DNA of 64,000 nucleotides from Heterobilharzia americana (Eukaryota; Platyhelminthes; Trematoda; Strigeidida; Schistosomatidae): assembly GCA_944470555.2 (NCBI GenBank), contig OX104127.1:137162786-137226785 (forward strand), given 5' to 3'. The notes under the pieces were generated by a model that saw only the letters and a list, made by a program, of their open reading frames with translations, had not been told where the DNA came from and did no database searches. Position 1 is the stretch's first letter. Every line of letters begins with the position of its first letter. Shown here piece by piece: positions 32,475 through 45,800 of this stretch. The translations under genes were made by a program, and so were the position numbers.

Positions 32475-33985
32475 AAATCCCGAGAAATCCTTAAATTTCG
32501 TTAGTAAATTCTCTAAACTGTATCCAATAGAAAATTATTAAAGAATTATGCACTACCATAGTGCTCTTAATTTACTGTATCAGTTTTTACTTTGAGGGGA
32601 ATATGTGAATCAGTCTTAATTAATAACCAGTTTTCTCCATAGTCGTCTAACTAGCAAATGAAGCCCAAGAATACCAGAATCAAGAAAGCGAAGCAAGTTC
32701 TGGACTTAGCTGTGCATGAATTGATCATCCTTTTACTTTTGGCAGGTTTTCAATCATATTCACAATAGTCGGTGTAAGACACCATCTGAATTCTTTGATC
32801 TTAAGGTTGGATTTGTATGTATTGATCGAGAAATGTTATGACGGTTGTCCGTTGTGAATGAAATGCCAAGCGAAGGCCATATCATCGAAGTAACGTGACA
32901 TTTTTTTGGTCTACGGAGAGTTATCATATGAAGTATCAAGAAACAGCGATGTCCAATAAGAACAACCACTGTTACCGATGTGTATACATACCATAGGTGT
33001 GCTGTTAATACTTTGTTAAATTAGAGTAGATAGACGACATAGTTACATCAGGTGAAAGAGTGACAAAACACTGCTTCATCATTTCAGTTAAATTCTTAGG
33101 GAAATTAGCATGAATTCCACTAGTGTAAGTTGTAAGACTGTGCTTTACTCCCAGTTTGTATTTCTTACTGCTTTAAATGACAAGCTGTACCGCTTCTAAT
33201 GAATTAATAGTAGCACCTTTATGGAACTTGTCAGTCTACTCCATATCAGTCATAGTCGATTTTATGACAAGACATCAAATTATGGGATTGCTGCGCAGCT
33301 GTCTGCTAACTCATACTGGACGTCATTAGACCATGACTCTCAAAGTAAATCAAAGTGGATTATCTCGTTTTGGTTTGATTATTAGTATCTTTATATCATT
33401 ATTCTTGTGTTAGTGATGCGAATGTATATAATTTTCTTTAATTTAGAAAATTTCCACTAACATTTTTTACTTCCAGAAATCTTGCATATTTAGTTCCCTA
33501 GACAAATTTGAACTATGCAAGAACAAAGACATTTTCAGAATAAAATAAGCTTATTTCATTACATGACCCTTCATCTGCTGCAAATAGCCTACAGTTGAAA
33601 TGAAGTATTAGTAATAATAATAACACAACTTACTTTAATATGCAGAAATAAATGGAGATTTGAAATCCAGGATTAACAATAAGGTAGTGAGTCAAGGAAA
33701 CACAGGAATAATAGTTACATATCGTAGTCAAAATCAATGACAATTTATATCTAATGGGATGGAAAATTCTGGAGCTGTGGAGAGGTGATAGATAACAAAT
33801 GAAAACCAGTGCCAAGGAAGGGACTATTTAAGAGCTAATAGGTTACGTAATTACACGAAAAACTTCAAAAGTAAGTGATTAACAGTCATGAATGAAGAGA
33901 TGGTGCAACCAAAAGATAATTGAAGACTATATATATACACATGCAAAAATTATGCACAGTTACCTGGGTAATGAAAGGTTAGTTA
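32475..33985. other. unassigned sequence, about 1.5 kb
   Basis: No named feature; frames of 61-69 codons have no motif. Confidence 0.4.
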
Positions 33986-33989
33986 CACT

Positions 33990-34490
33990 CTCCTTCTGAG
34001 TACACAGGTCGAGTTGAAAATTTTTGATGGCGAGAGATCCCGAGAACAGGTATAAACAGGGCGTTCTTTGTTTGTCGATTATCTTGAAGGATTGAGAAAC
34101 ATCTACTCGATGTTCTTTTTCCATCAGATATCTGGCGTCTGTGCTTTTAAAGACCTTGCTACCATTCAGATAGAGATTTCTGGGAATATGCTCATCAAAT
34201 AGAGTAGATATCCTTCTTCCGATCCGTTCTATGAACTTGCTTCTATGAGTACATATAAACTGATGAACATGGTTAGAAGTGATGTGATCTGAGCATTTGT
34301 CTACTTTCGACTACGTTACTGAGCATAATGTATTGTAAACTGAGACTAATTTGACAGCAGAGAGGCTCCTTCTCAGTGAATCTTTTCTTCATTTGTCCAT
34401 TCTCTCAGATGTCTCACCACTTTTGAATGCTAGACGAAGAAAAACAGGCTTCTCCTCACAAAGCTGTGAAATAAAATGAGCTCATTTTAT
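33990..34490 (-). mobile_element. PLE connector and GIY-YIG endonuclease fragment
   Basis: The minus strand gives KPVFLRLAFKSGETSERMDK, LRRSLSAVKLVSVYNTLCSV, then a long clean segment with HVHQFICTHRSKFIERIGRR, DEHIPRNLYLNGSKVFKSTD, KEHRVDVSQSFKIIDKQRTP and SLAIKNFQ. This is the same PLE subfamily as at 12530-13265. The YIGR motif has decayed to FIER. Two stops interrupt the connector. Confidence 0.85.
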
Positions 34491-34494
34491 TCTC

Positions 34495-35280
34495 TAAATG
34501 TCTTTGTTCTTGCGTTGTTCGAGTTCTTATACTTCTTTCCCCTTTCTTAAAATGGTTTTATTAACTTTAATATCGCTGTTTTCTATCCACTTCATTTTAC
34601 GCTATTGTGAAGCATAAAAACGTGAATGAATATATGTATATGAAACTTTCAACGATGAGTTTTCTATGTCTTTTTTCATGACTCCGTACCTTCATTGGCA
34701 AAGTCAGCATACAGTAGTGAAATGGAACATCAATTTGATTTGATGTGTAAAGCTTACACCTCTGACCAAAGTTGGATTTAGCTGGATTAAAGCAGAATCA
34801 TTGATGAACAGATTTTTGGATCTGAAAAAATCATATCACTCTTGGTTTCGTGTAAATGCTGAAGTTTATTCTTATGAACTAATGTGAGAAGTAAATTTAA
34901 CGTTAAGAATGTGAACGGCTTTTCATAGTGCAGAAACGTTTCTGAAATTCAGCTAGCCTAAAGGCTGACAAATCAACTTTATGCTTATGGGATTCATATG
35001 AAAACTGAACTTTTGAATTGTATAAACTAGGAGATGAAAGTTCCTAAAGGAAAGGTCACTAAAGATTTCACTGGATCTAAGTAAATGGATAGTACTGTGA
35101 ACTGATTTCTTATATAAGTTGCAAAATAACTCGTCTAACATTGTAAATCTTTTCACTTGAAAAGTTATTTGAAATTAGAGGTGTGTGAGTATTTATTTGT
35201 TGATTTCAAGTTGATACTCACCATGGACTGATATTATTTATGAGAACCATAACTGACTTACTTTGAAATGAGCTTTCCGA
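34495..35280. other. unassigned AT-rich sequence
   Basis: No feature recognised. Confidence 0.4.
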
Positions 35281-35284
35281 AGTT

Positions 35285-35470
35285 CAAATGAGAAGTCTAC
35301 ACTGGTAGGGTAGACCAAATTGGACATGAGAACAGCTACTCAGCAACGGCAAAGTGAATTGACTAAAGCTGGAACCTATGGACCATTGAATTCTGATTCC
35401 GTAACTTGCTCTACGTGAAACCTGAAGGTCCAGAATTTGATCACCGATAAAGTCATGAGTTCTATACTGG
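35285..35470 (+). repeat. ribozyme SINE family 2, head region only
   Basis: The stretch ccattgaattctgattccgt through ggtccagaatttgatcaccg matches the flank and tRNA-like head of the family, with a B-box-like element at about 35428-35446. The ribozyme and tail are not recognisable downstream. Confidence 0.55.
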
Positions 35471-35474
35471 GACA

Positions 35475-36345
35475 AAACAATTCTTCAGATTTTCAGTTGT
35501 TTTCCACATGATGAAAATTTATTTGTTGACGCACAAATATATGTATACTTATTATCAACATCTTTTAAGTTAAACCTATGTATATATTGAAAACACAATA
35601 CAGAAAGTAATTCCATTATGAAATAGCTATTAATTACTTTCTATGACGACTACTTTTCCGATTCACGTCATAGGTAGTTATTAGAAAAATGAACTGGATT
35701 GTTGGTAATTTATAATGCTTATAATAGATTAATATTACTGATAATTTAATCCTTATTCCTACTAAAGGTCAAAAATGTTATCAGAAATGCCTTAATTACA
35801 TAACCTTTTCACTTGTATCTCACCTACTGATATTAAAATTTAATAAAAAACATAAGCAATATAATCAGTAGATTATAATGTAAGTGTACTATAACATTGA
35901 TAATCTATCGGTTTTTACGGATGGATGATATGCAGTCCAATATATTTCCTTCTCATTCCAATGTTTTTACTATTGCAATTGAATCAATATAAGTGTTCAC
36001 AAGTGTTTATTACCTGATATCATCGTTCCGGAAGTCAGGATATCAAAATTTACAAAATAGGAAATAAGGTGGGCTTTAGAGGTTCTTAAAAAATAAAAAG
36101 CTGTTAGTTTATATTGTAAACATGTCCTTACTCACAGATGTACATCACTGAACATATATACGTTTTGATTGATAATATCTAACCCTTTTAGTTATTTTGT
36201 CACATAAATATCATTTGAGTATTATTAGGAATTGATATACTCAACTCCAAGCCTTATCAGCTGGAAATCATTCTTTCCTAAAGAATACAGAGAACTCCAA
36301 GTAAACTAGTGTTTTGCAGGTTTCTTTCGATTTGTATGCCTGTTT
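35475..36345. other. unassigned AT-rich sequence
   Basis: No feature recognised. Confidence 0.4.
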
Positions 36346-36350
36346 CCTAG

Positions 36351-36432
36351 TGAGTGATATTGTTCCTACTGAAACTCAAACCTAATATCCTTGGCTTCAG
36401 ACGTCAAAAAGGTTATCCACTAGGCCACTGTT
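36351..36432 (-). repeat. Sm-alpha-like fragment, left member of a head-to-head pair
   Basis: On the minus strand it keeps the head region with cagtggcctagtggataacc and a B-box-like aggtttgagtttcagtagg. The ribozyme and tail are missing at its left side. Confidence 0.7.
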
Positions 36433-36460
36433 TTGATAAAACCAAGTCACTTATAACAAT

Positions 36461-36785
36461 AAATATTCAGTCAATATCAAAGCATCCGCATAGAAGCCCA
36501 TCTATCAAGTGAGGTGAAAGAATTCAACCCAGTAAAACAACAGAGAATTGCAAGTAAATCAGAAACTAGTAATAACCAACCCCGATATACAACAGGTGGC
36601 TATCGTAACCCAGTGGTCTAGTGGATAACTCTCTGGCGTTTGAACCGATGGGTATGAGTTACCAGTCTCAGTGAGAACAACATCACTCTGCACTGGAGTG
36701 CGTGTGCAGCCAACTGACGAGTCCGAAATAGGACGAAACGCGCATCCCGCATTCCTCCGCTAGCCAAAACCAAGTAAACTTTCAT
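36461..36785 (+). repeat. Sm-alpha-like tandem: tail of one unit joined to the next unit
   Basis: A unit tail (36471-36580) leads into the next unit's head (acaggtggctatcgtaaccc, 36592) and a full monomer up to tagccaaaac. The B box is damaged (gagttaccagtctc). The ribozyme region follows at 36705-36765. Confidence 0.82.
36705..36765 (+). ncRNA. hammerhead motif, core kept, stems weakened
   Basis: CUGACGA at 36714-36720 fits CUGANGA, stem II is a perfect GUCC/GGAC with a 6-base loop, and GAAA is at 36735-36738. The cleavage triplet is AUC ending at 36746, which is still NUH. However, the change from G to A breaks a stem III pair and stem I is nearly lost, so activity is doubtful. Confidence 0.72.
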
Positions 36786-36789
36786 TCAT

Positions 36790-37208
36790 ATATTAGTTAA
36801 AAAGTGGGCAAAAATCTGTAGAAGCTCTTGTTTACTTCAAAAAAGAAATGTAGCCAAGATTATCATGCTCAGTAAATAACTACCGTTTTCACTTCTCTTT
36901 CTTGAAGTAATACCATCTGGCAAACAATAGTCAAATATTCTTTCCATAAAACGCTATGCAGATTGATATCACAAGAGTAGGTTTTGCATAACTTAGTTTA
37001 GAAAAATGTTATTTAAGGGGCTTTTTAACTGCTAGATCTTTAACCAACCAGTAACAACATTCAATAAATGTCTATTTGAGTCTTGTAAGATTGACTGGTT
37101 GGACTAAACTCAGCTCATGAAGTTTTGCCTAAACTCTGAGAAATTTTAAAAGTTAGTCGAAGGCGATGTGAAAAAGTTGTGCATTTTTCTCACGAAGAAT
37201 GGAATTTA
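36790..37208. other. unassigned sequence
   Basis: No feature recognised. Confidence 0.35.
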
Positions 37209-37212
37209 GTAA

Positions 37213-37258
37213 TGATGGGCAATGGCTGGCAGTGGAATCCAGGATGCGCGAACCGTCA
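37213..37258 (-). repeat. Sm-alpha-like 46-bp fragment around the ribozyme cleavage side
   Basis: The plus text tagtaatgatgggcaatggc then ggcagtggaatccaggatgc is the minus strand of the segment from the ribozyme cleavage side into the tail of a subfamily also present at 47700 and 58448. Confidence 0.6.
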
Positions 37259-37259
37259 C

Positions 37260-38525
37260 AAACTGAGATCAATAAAGAACCCCGAGAAAAAATAATAACC
37301 TTCTTGAGTTTAGAGAAACAGCCTTAAACAGTAGTGTTATGGTAGACGATAATAAGGACTGATGATATGAATTTGACTATGTGGCATTAATACAAACCTT
37401 AGGTTCTGATCATACAAGGAAATTTCATGCATACAAGTTTAAAATGTGACACGGACCTATTCATACAATGCTCAACCATTTGTATTAATGTGGATTATCT
37501 CGTTTTAACTGCCTAACCCAAAGAAACATCGGAAACGGGAAAGCAACTCATCGGTGTTAAGTTTTAGTACTAGGCCAAACAATGCAAAATATAAAATGCA
37601 ATAGTGACCATGCCTACAAATTTAAGATGTATTTCAAAAGTATTATAATGTTAAGAATACATTTTTTGTCCTGTATTTGTTTTATACTATTCTATTTTCA
37701 TATATATTAATTCTGATATTGAGTATTACTGATTTCATTTCATTGATCATTGAATGAAAGATTCGTAGTTTTTCAATGTTTTTTCAAATCTGAAGGTTGT
37801 CACGAATTTCACTTTGCCGATAGGATATAATTATCCTCAAGTTCAAGTATATGCCTAACAGACTGATGTTAGTGGGCACGAGTTCTGGATCTTATTCTTT
37901 ATACAGCCTAACATTAAATAACTTATATTGAATAAACTGAACTATACTGTCATGTCACTCGGCTTAATGGATAGATTTCAAGTGCGGTGGACATACTTAT
38001 CAGTTGTGATGTTAAGACGATTTCAAGTTTATTTAAAACTAGAGTACACAAAACATATTAAGATGTTTTTTCTCCTTTACATTTACTTATGATAGAATGA
38101 GTCTTCAAGTTTTAGTAACCAATTTCTTAATTCAAACTTATAGGCTTAGTTTGTGTGTCATTACTAGCCTTGACCACTCAACTGAAAGGTTCATTTTTTA
38201 GATGTAGTACTTACTAAAATGCAAGCGTAACTTAAGTGTGTATCAGTTAAAAGAAAATTTTCCTTTGAAAATGCCGTTTTTGGTAAAACAAAGATTCTAC
38301 TGCTTATGCTAACAAATGTGAGATTTAATAGAATGGAAGAATAAGATAATGTATACATTATGAACGAAACAATAATCAGCATTAAATACCATTGGGTAGG
38401 ACAATAAACAATGAACTGTAAACAGAATCCTTCCCTTGAATCCAGTTAAATCATGAATTTCAAAGTTGGTTTGAACAATTCATTTTCTTCAGTGTAAATC
38501 GATCATAGTATAATTTCAATGTACT
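37260..38525. other. unassigned AT-rich sequence
   Basis: No feature recognised in 1.3 kb. Confidence 0.4.
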
Positions 38526-38529
38526 CAAT

Positions 38530-38845
38530 TTACGACCTCTGTTAGCAGATGAGCTCGTATGCACATGCCTGAATACTACCGAATATTCATGATGTTATAT
38601 TGATCTTGGTGACTAGTAGAGGAATCGAAGACGCACGTTTCCTCCCATTTGAGACTCATCAGCTGGATGTACCTGCACCTCAGTGCAGAGTGTTGTTGTT
38701 TCCAGTGAGTCTGCAACACGTAACCTATCACTTCAAACGCAGGAGCACTATCCACTAAGTCAATGAGGAACTAAAGACACCTCTTGTGCAACGGGTAACC
38801 GTTTTTGTGAAGATACTCTCAATTTCCCGTTGCTATACCTGTTGC
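38530..38845 (-). repeat. Sm-alpha-like SINE copy, nearly full unit plus previous unit end
   Basis: Read on the minus strand it begins with the end of a previous unit (gcaacgggaaattgagagta) and the head ttgcacaagaggtgtcttta. The B-box region, ribozyme, and tail as far as gctaacagaggt follow. It is one of the longest copies and again derives from a head-to-tail dimer. Confidence 0.85.
38620..38672 (-). ncRNA. hammerhead motif, core intact, stem II closing pair lost
   Basis: On the minus strand CUGAUGA is at 38662-38656, GAAA at 38641-38638 and GUC at 38632-38630. The strand before CUGAUGA is the unmodified AUCCAG, but the partner after the cut has changed to UUCGAU, giving a mismatch in stem I. 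The base before GAAA is G rather than C, which breaks the 10.1-11.1 pair next to the core and should impair catalysis. Confidence 0.8.
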
Positions 38846-38849
38846 CATG

Positions 38850-39985
38850 TTGGGTATTTTTAGACTTAGTGTAAATGCAGTCTGTTACAAATTCGTTCAA
38901 CGTATGCTTAAGAGAAATGAAACGACAGAGTAAGGATATTTCCTGAATATTATGGTAACTTGCACTTAATCATTTACTAACCACTTGGAAACAAGATTAT
39001 GAGATGACTACCTTTCAGGAAATTTCAACATCATGATATATGTTATTACATTTTATCTTTCTGAATGATAGGAGGATATCTGAGTCTTTGATCTGCTTTT
39101 ATCATGTTATTTCGTGTAAACTTGATGGTATAATATGACATCTTAGCTTCAGTTTCATCTACAGTTCACTGATGTGTGTGACACTCTATATGTGTGACCG
39201 TCGTTATCATAAAGCGTCATACGCCCTCCTAATCTCTCATCGCAATGGTTATGATTTGTAACCTGGAGATAACTGAATTATAACTAAATAAGATTTTCAC
39301 TCCTAACTTAGTTTTCTACTCCACGTGTAGGTCACTGACACTATATAGTTTCATCTGTATATTCACATACAAAACTGTTGGTCCCAAAGGTAGAATAAGG
39401 TATATTGCCTGAAAAGTCGAAAACATATCAAGTTTTATCATACAGTGCCTAAACTAACATGCGATTCATCAATGTGAAAAAGGATGAAGCCGTTCTTCAT
39501 GACAGATCAACAGATAGATCATCAAGTGTCATGTTATTGAACATACATTACTACTTCACAAAAATGTAGTCGATTCTCGATGCTCCTTTAAGAATCACGG
39601 TTGTCGTCTGCAACCAAGGCTGGATGGATCGAAAAGAAAGATAGATCCTGAAAAGTGCAACTAATGCTGTTGAGGAATAAATCGATAAACATTCTTAGTT
39701 AAAAACATCTGGAACTTTAAAAAAATAGTCCGTCCTGAGGGAATGTTCGAAAAATTTACAAACTAAATATTTAAATCGACACTTATACAACTACTGATCA
39801 TTTTTGTATCCGCAATGGCGATTCCTTAACAGAAAATGATAAGGAACCTATTAACTGACATGTAGCTTAAAATTTCCTTAGAGAACCTTTTCAGTGTGTT
39901 GTATTGCTTAGTACATAGTGTTACTGGATCTAACCTCCTTCGTCATAAAAGTTCGCCTTTAAAAAGATATTTGAAGTATAGAACT
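38850..39985. other. unassigned AT-rich sequence
   Basis: No feature recognised in 1.1 kb. Confidence 0.4.
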
Positions 39986-39989
39986 ACCC

Positions 39990-42115
39990 CTTTGACAATA
40001 AAGGAAGTGGACAAGTTTCTGCATTTTTATCTGACTTGCAGAGGTGAATGATAATTTCTTTTCTGTCGAAATGTCTGGACAAACGCGAATATCCCTAAAC
40101 GTTCCTAAAGAATTTAAGATACAGTCATACCTCTTTCGATTCACGTACTCAGAAACGACACACTGGACTATATTGATGTTATTAGATTTCGACTGCCAGA
40201 AGTATAACGAAAAATGTCACAAAACAGCCACATTTTTTTTGGATTATCTGCAGACGAAAGGAAAGAATCTGACAAATGTGTCGCTAGTATCACCGAAAAG
40301 TACATGAAATTGAAAAAGAATCTTAAGTGAAACAGTTTTCCCTTTGTGACCAGAAATGTACGTACTCAATTATTAGAGTGTATCACTGTCATCCATTGAA
40401 ATGCAGATCTTTTCCCTCTGTCCAAAATTCTGCGAAACAGTATTCAAAGTTGATGAGCTCAACACGAACGTACATTTCGAGAATTCCATTCAGTTAACGA
40501 AAGACCTAGTTCCGAATTCATCTAATGATTTTGACCATTTTAAATCAGCCATTCTAAATTGCTGTATGGATTACATAAATAGAAATTCCTATGCTGGACA
40601 CATTCTATGAAAGGAACATTAGAGCCAACTAAGGGCTCTTCAGCAAAGTGAAAGATTCGGAAAGACCCTACTGATGAAGTAGAGCGTCGGTTGTCCAAAA
40701 TACTGAATAAGATGACAGATGAAGCTCTGATTAGCCCTTAACTCTATGAACAACTCCATCCACCAGGTTTCTCATTACCTTGACGGTATGGTCTGCCAGA
40801 AATGCACAAAGAAGGTGTTCCTTTTCATCCAGCATTGAACATGACCAGTTCTTCTTACTATTCAGTTGCGAAATGGCCAATCGAAATACTAGATCTAGAG
40901 ATAAATGAAATTTCGGAAAACTGGTCCGTGTGACACATTTCACTTTACTGACTTAATCAAGAATGCCAATCTGTCAGAATTGAGTTAACTAGATGTCATC
41001 TTCCTATCTACAAATGTCCCACTAGTGGAAACCATTTATTTCCCGTCCACCTTCATTCATTCCCATAAATTAATCACTGGTTTCTCAAACAACTACCTAA
41101 AGTAACTTCTTCTCAGATGTACTTTCGACCTACCTGCAGATTTAACAACAAATTCTGCAGACAGATAGACGGCATGACAATAGGATCGCCTCTACATCCC
41201 TCCCTAGCTGACTGACTTATGGCAAGCCTGGAAGACACGGCATTGTCGAAAATGATCAGTGAGCTTCATTTCTACAAACGATACATAGATGATAGCTTTA
41301 CTATTAGTGACACGAATAAGAATCTCGAAAACCTGCTTTAAAACTTCGATAGTGCGCATCTCTTTATCAAATTTACGCTAAAAGAATGGTTTAACTTCAA
41401 ATTCCATTTCCTTGACATCCAACTTCAAAGAAATGACGATAACTCACTTGAGAAGACCTATGTACAGAGAGTTCTATTGCAGTGGGTAGTTTATTAAGTT
41501 TCAAAGCTGTGTGGGTTTCATCAGAAAGAGAAATCTCGTCAGGGGACCATCTATGATGAATTAGAAAGCTTGTGAGAAATCCTGATGGAAAGTGGATACA
41601 CACTGAAATTTGTAGATAAGAATCTAAAGCTGAAAAACGCCACGGAACGCATGCATATTGTTTCGAAGAAGGTTCTTCCATTGAAACTTGAATTCAAGAG
41701 AGATAATATAGCCGGTATACCTAGAAAGAGACGATCAAGGTCCACTCAAAGAACACTTTTCGCAACCAATTGTAGAACCGCATTCTCCTGTAAAAAACCT
41801 ATCCGTCAGCACGCAAAGGATAAATCAGAGCATTAAACCACATTAATGTGTACATATCAGTTTACTTACTCCTGTGGAGCCGAATACATCGACCGTATCG
41901 TGGGCCAGCACATGGAATGTACTTGCGAACACTACTTGGTCAGGCTGACGGAGAGAACGGAAATGCATTCCAACCTCTGTAACAGAACGCTTAGTAAACT
42001 CAGGACATTTGGCTTCTTCTGATTTATCCTTTAAATTTCTGTACACTGTGCAAGCAAACCACTCGAAAGTAGTGAGGCTGACGTCTGGACATGGCTGAAG
42101 CATTAGTGATTCAAG
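39990..42115 (+). mobile_element. Penelope-like element, near-complete coding region, broken
   Basis: In order: an N-terminal block ending FCETVFKVDELNTNVHFENS and NSSNDFDHFKSAILNCCMDY (40430-40580). The RT finger motif RYGLPEMHKEGVPFHPALNM and SVAKWPIEILD follow (40770-40890). Near 41170 comes MTIGSPLHPSLAD, the catalytic box as FYKRYIDDSFTIS (41270-41308), then FHFLDIQLQRND. A connector frame lies at 41585-41836, and the endonuclease start YQFTYSCGAEYIDRIVG at 41856-41907. YIDD is intact. The YIGR motif is changed to YIDR. Multiple frameshifts and stops interrupt it. PLEs combine a telomerase-like RT with a GIY-YIG endonuclease, and both are traceable here. Confidence 0.88.
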
Positions 42116-42119
42116 ATTT

Positions 42120-42815
42120 TAAATCATCATTACTCGTTCATAGGAAGTAAGTATGAACTCTTCCTCTGCCATGGCCATCATAGTGTACCGACTCCTCTAG
42201 GTAACTCCCATATGATGTAATTAGTCGATTTATTTTCCCCCATGACGTGAATTTTCTTTCTGACGTAAATGTAAATTGACCTTCGATCGGTAATTACCTT
42301 CGAGTGTTCTATTTTTTCCATCATATGTTCACGGATGTACAACTAAGAGAATTATTTCTTCGAAAAGGTAATTTTTTCTTCTCTGATATGATTAGGGATG
42401 AACACCCAACTATAAAAACCTATTTGCTGAACGTTCTACCTGACATCTCTGTGAGTTGATCTCATCAATACTCTATTAATCTTCCTTGTTAAGTTTACGT
42501 CATGTAAGAGTATTTTACACCAGCATTTTATTCCAAAAGTAAATTTTATTGATGAATGACAGCTACAAGACGAAATCGGCACATGATCATACTCTGTTGC
42601 TTATCACATACAAAAATGTCACTGGCATGTTCATTTATACAGCTGAAAATCATCGAATGTTGGATTTAGTGTAGCCATTTTACATACATGTTATAGAGCA
42701 GTTTGCCAACAATAAGTCTAACGAAAGTTTCTTAGCAACTTGGTTGTTCTACCCACGATTTCTATTGTTGAATGTGAGTTGTTCACTGAAGTGGCGGCTT
42801 CGTGGTTGTTTTTTT
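42120..42815. other. unassigned sequence, perhaps PLE 3' region
   Basis: No frame or repeat that I can match; proximity suggests that part of it is the untranslated 3' end of the preceding PLE. Confidence 0.35.
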
Positions 42816-42818
42816 TCA

Positions 42819-45800
42819 ATTATTACTATTTATTAGTTATCCCTTGGGTTTCTAGTGGAACATACGGCTTTAGTAGCAACTTTCCAATTCACTCTTCGCT
42901 CTGCATTACTCTCAACCTGGTTCACCACTCCCAACAAGCTTTCATTTCTTCCTCACATCATCTCAATATCACTCTCACCTCAGACGTCAAACTCGTCGTT
43001 TCTCATGCATGTTCCACTCGAGGGCATGGCCTGATGCATGATGTCCCCAGTTGGCCTTCTCAGTGTATATCCAATCCATATCTACTTCCTGCTGTATATT
43101 TGTCGGGCGATGGGTTCTTCTTTGGTTCACTGACAGGCCAGAATTCTTTGTTGCTTATTCCTATTATTCTGGCAATCCATCTGATCTAATCTGATCTGAT
43201 CTTCAGTACTGCGTGAGCGTAGGAGACAGCTGTTCATGAATGCCTGTAGTTTGTTGAAAATGCTCTTCATAACACTAAAGCATTGACTCAACTGGATTAG
43301 TGTGGAAAATCCGGATCCTGTTTACGCTTCATGCTGAGTAGTGTGGAGTGCAGTAAATTTCCACAATGATATCAGGCTAATGAAGGGGTGTCCTGTCATC
43401 TTTCCGATCCTGGATTGGACGTCTTCATCTATGCCTGTACCGCCTGTAGTCGAAACGATGCTGCCCAGTTTAGGTAGGTAAAAGAGATAACTTGTTTTAG
43501 ATTTCTCCCGTTGGTGATGATTGATGCTTGTCGTTGGTATTGTTGTGTGTTGGGTATCTCCATCACCTCTGTCTTCTCTACGATCAAGTGAAGAAAGTCT
43601 CGTCTTTGCTGACTTCCCTCTTCCACCAACTTGTTAGTTTTCGCCTGTAGATCTTCGAGTTTTTGCGACATTAGACATTAGGCATAAATCATGATCGCTG
43701 GCGAAATCCAAATCTTCTTCTAGGGTCTTTTCATCATTCCAGTGTATGCCCGTCTTCTCACAGATCCTCACGGTTGGCTGCATGATCCAGTTGACCACAA
43801 CCACGAAGGTCATCAATGACAGCAGGTGGCAGCCTCGTCTTGTCCTACTCCTATCTTTTCTTCAAAGGCGTCACTGAGCTTTCCATTGTGAATCACTTGG
43901 CATGTGGCGTCTTCACATGGCTGTGGAATGAGGTTGATAAATGTTTGTGTTACTAAAATCGTAGTGTTGAAGCAGCTGCGTGTCAAATTACTTCTCGGTT
44001 GATGCCTCAATTGAAAGCCTTTTCAAAGTGGATGAATTTGAGGTAGAAAGTTGACAGGTATTCTTGCAAGGACATAGGTCTTCTATCTTTGGAAGTTTGA
44101 CAAGGTAGCCCTTCTTCCAATCGATCAGCAGGTGCCTTACCTTCCTTCTTTTCTTGCAAACCCTGTACAGTAGTGGTATGGGCACGACTTCTGCTGATGT
44201 ATCTGCTTCTGTTTTCAGTGCTTCTGATGGAATTCCATGTGGTTCTGCTGCTTTTCTGTCTTTCAGCAACTTTATGGCATTCAGGACATCACTTCTGCTC
44301 TTGTCGGAAAGCTTGTGTTCAATTGTATTTCTGCCATTTCTAGTGGTATTTGTGGACTAGTTGCGGGTGGTTGTGGTGATCGATTGAAGAGTTGTTTGAA
44401 GTGGTCAGCCCATCGATTTCTTTGCTTCACCGCCTTGGTAACTAGGTTTCTTTCATTATCTTCTATTGATTTCATCTGCGCTGATCTCTGCCCTTCCAGA
44501 TAGTAACCTGGTGATTTGATAATAAGTTGTCAGAACTTTCCTATCTGCAGTCTGTTCTGCTTCACTTGTCAATCTGTCGTAGAGATGTCTTCTGTCTTTC
44601 CGTGCACTCTTCTTCACTTCTTTGTCCAGTGTAGTGTTTTATAGGTTGTGTTCAGTTCTCCTTTGTGTTGTTCACCCCATCACTATACTGCACTGGTTCA
44701 TCTGCTTCACCATCTTCCCCTCTCTCATCTATCAGCTTCCATGTGTCCATCGAGATCCACCTCTTGTCTGTTTTCCTCCTCCTTCCCAGTACGATTGTGC
44801 AGGTTTCTTTCCACATCTCTTTCAAAGAGTTCCAGTCTTCATTCACACGGGTTTCTTCAGGGATGTTGCTCGATATCTCCAATTTTGTTCTTATGACTGA
44901 AGAGATGTCCAGCGAAGTTTCGTCCTTCAGTTTCTGGGTGTTATGACTGTTCAACTTGAACTGTGGTCATCTATCACCAGCTTCTTTGAAGTCATTCAAC
45001 TTGATTTTGATGCTAGGTTCCTTGCACTAGATAGTGTGTGGTATGAACCTACATCTGCTCCTCTTCTTCATCTTGTGTCCAGTAGGCTGGCTACATCTCC
45101 ACTTTCTTCACATTGAGATGAAGTCGATCTGGTTATTGATGTGTCCATCTGATGAAATCCATGTCGCTTTGTGAATATTCTTATGTCTGTACAGAGTGCC
45201 TCCAATCACCAAATCGATAAACGTGCAGATGTATGCAAACAGTTCTCCATTCTCATTCATTTCACCAAGTGCTTCTCAACACATGATGAGTTCCCTTCCT
45301 GTGTTGTCTACTCCCAGTTTCGCATTCATGTCACCTCACCCATTAGAATGTTGATGTCGCCTTCGCCAACTCGAGTTTTGTCTATCACTGATTTTAGTTG
45401 TCTGTAGAACTCCTCCTTCTTCTCTTCATCTGCATTATTTGTAGGTGCGTAGCGTAGCGTAGCATTGTATGGTTGTGACTTTCCTTCCTTTTGAGTTGAA
45501 CCTTACTGTTATGATCCTGCAAGAGGAGATTGGTTCCCACTACATGAGAGCCTTCGATGCACTCGGGACATAATGATGGGCCCTCCAAAACTCAGTGTGC
45601 TCTTGGTTGGCGTCTGAATGACAGTATCGGAGTAGATTATTGACTCTCCAGTTGTGAGTTTGGAAATTCCACTTTCATTCCACCGATTTTCACAATATCC
45701 TACCCCTTCGATGCCACACCTTTGCATTTCTTTTGCAATTCCGGGCAGCCTTGGTAGGTTCATACGTGGTGCTGACATTCCACATTCCCATCCTTACTTT

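Noticed and set aside
42740..43189. 149-codon plus-strand frame, the longest in the window
   Set aside because: It is the antisense of the RTE C-terminal region (42819-43400, minus strand), which carries the recognisable family motifs.
44622..44954. Overlapping frames of 82-100 codons on both strands as genes
   Set aside because: Only the minus-strand frame matches RTE linker sequence (EDWNSLKEMWKETC-like); the plus frames are shadows.
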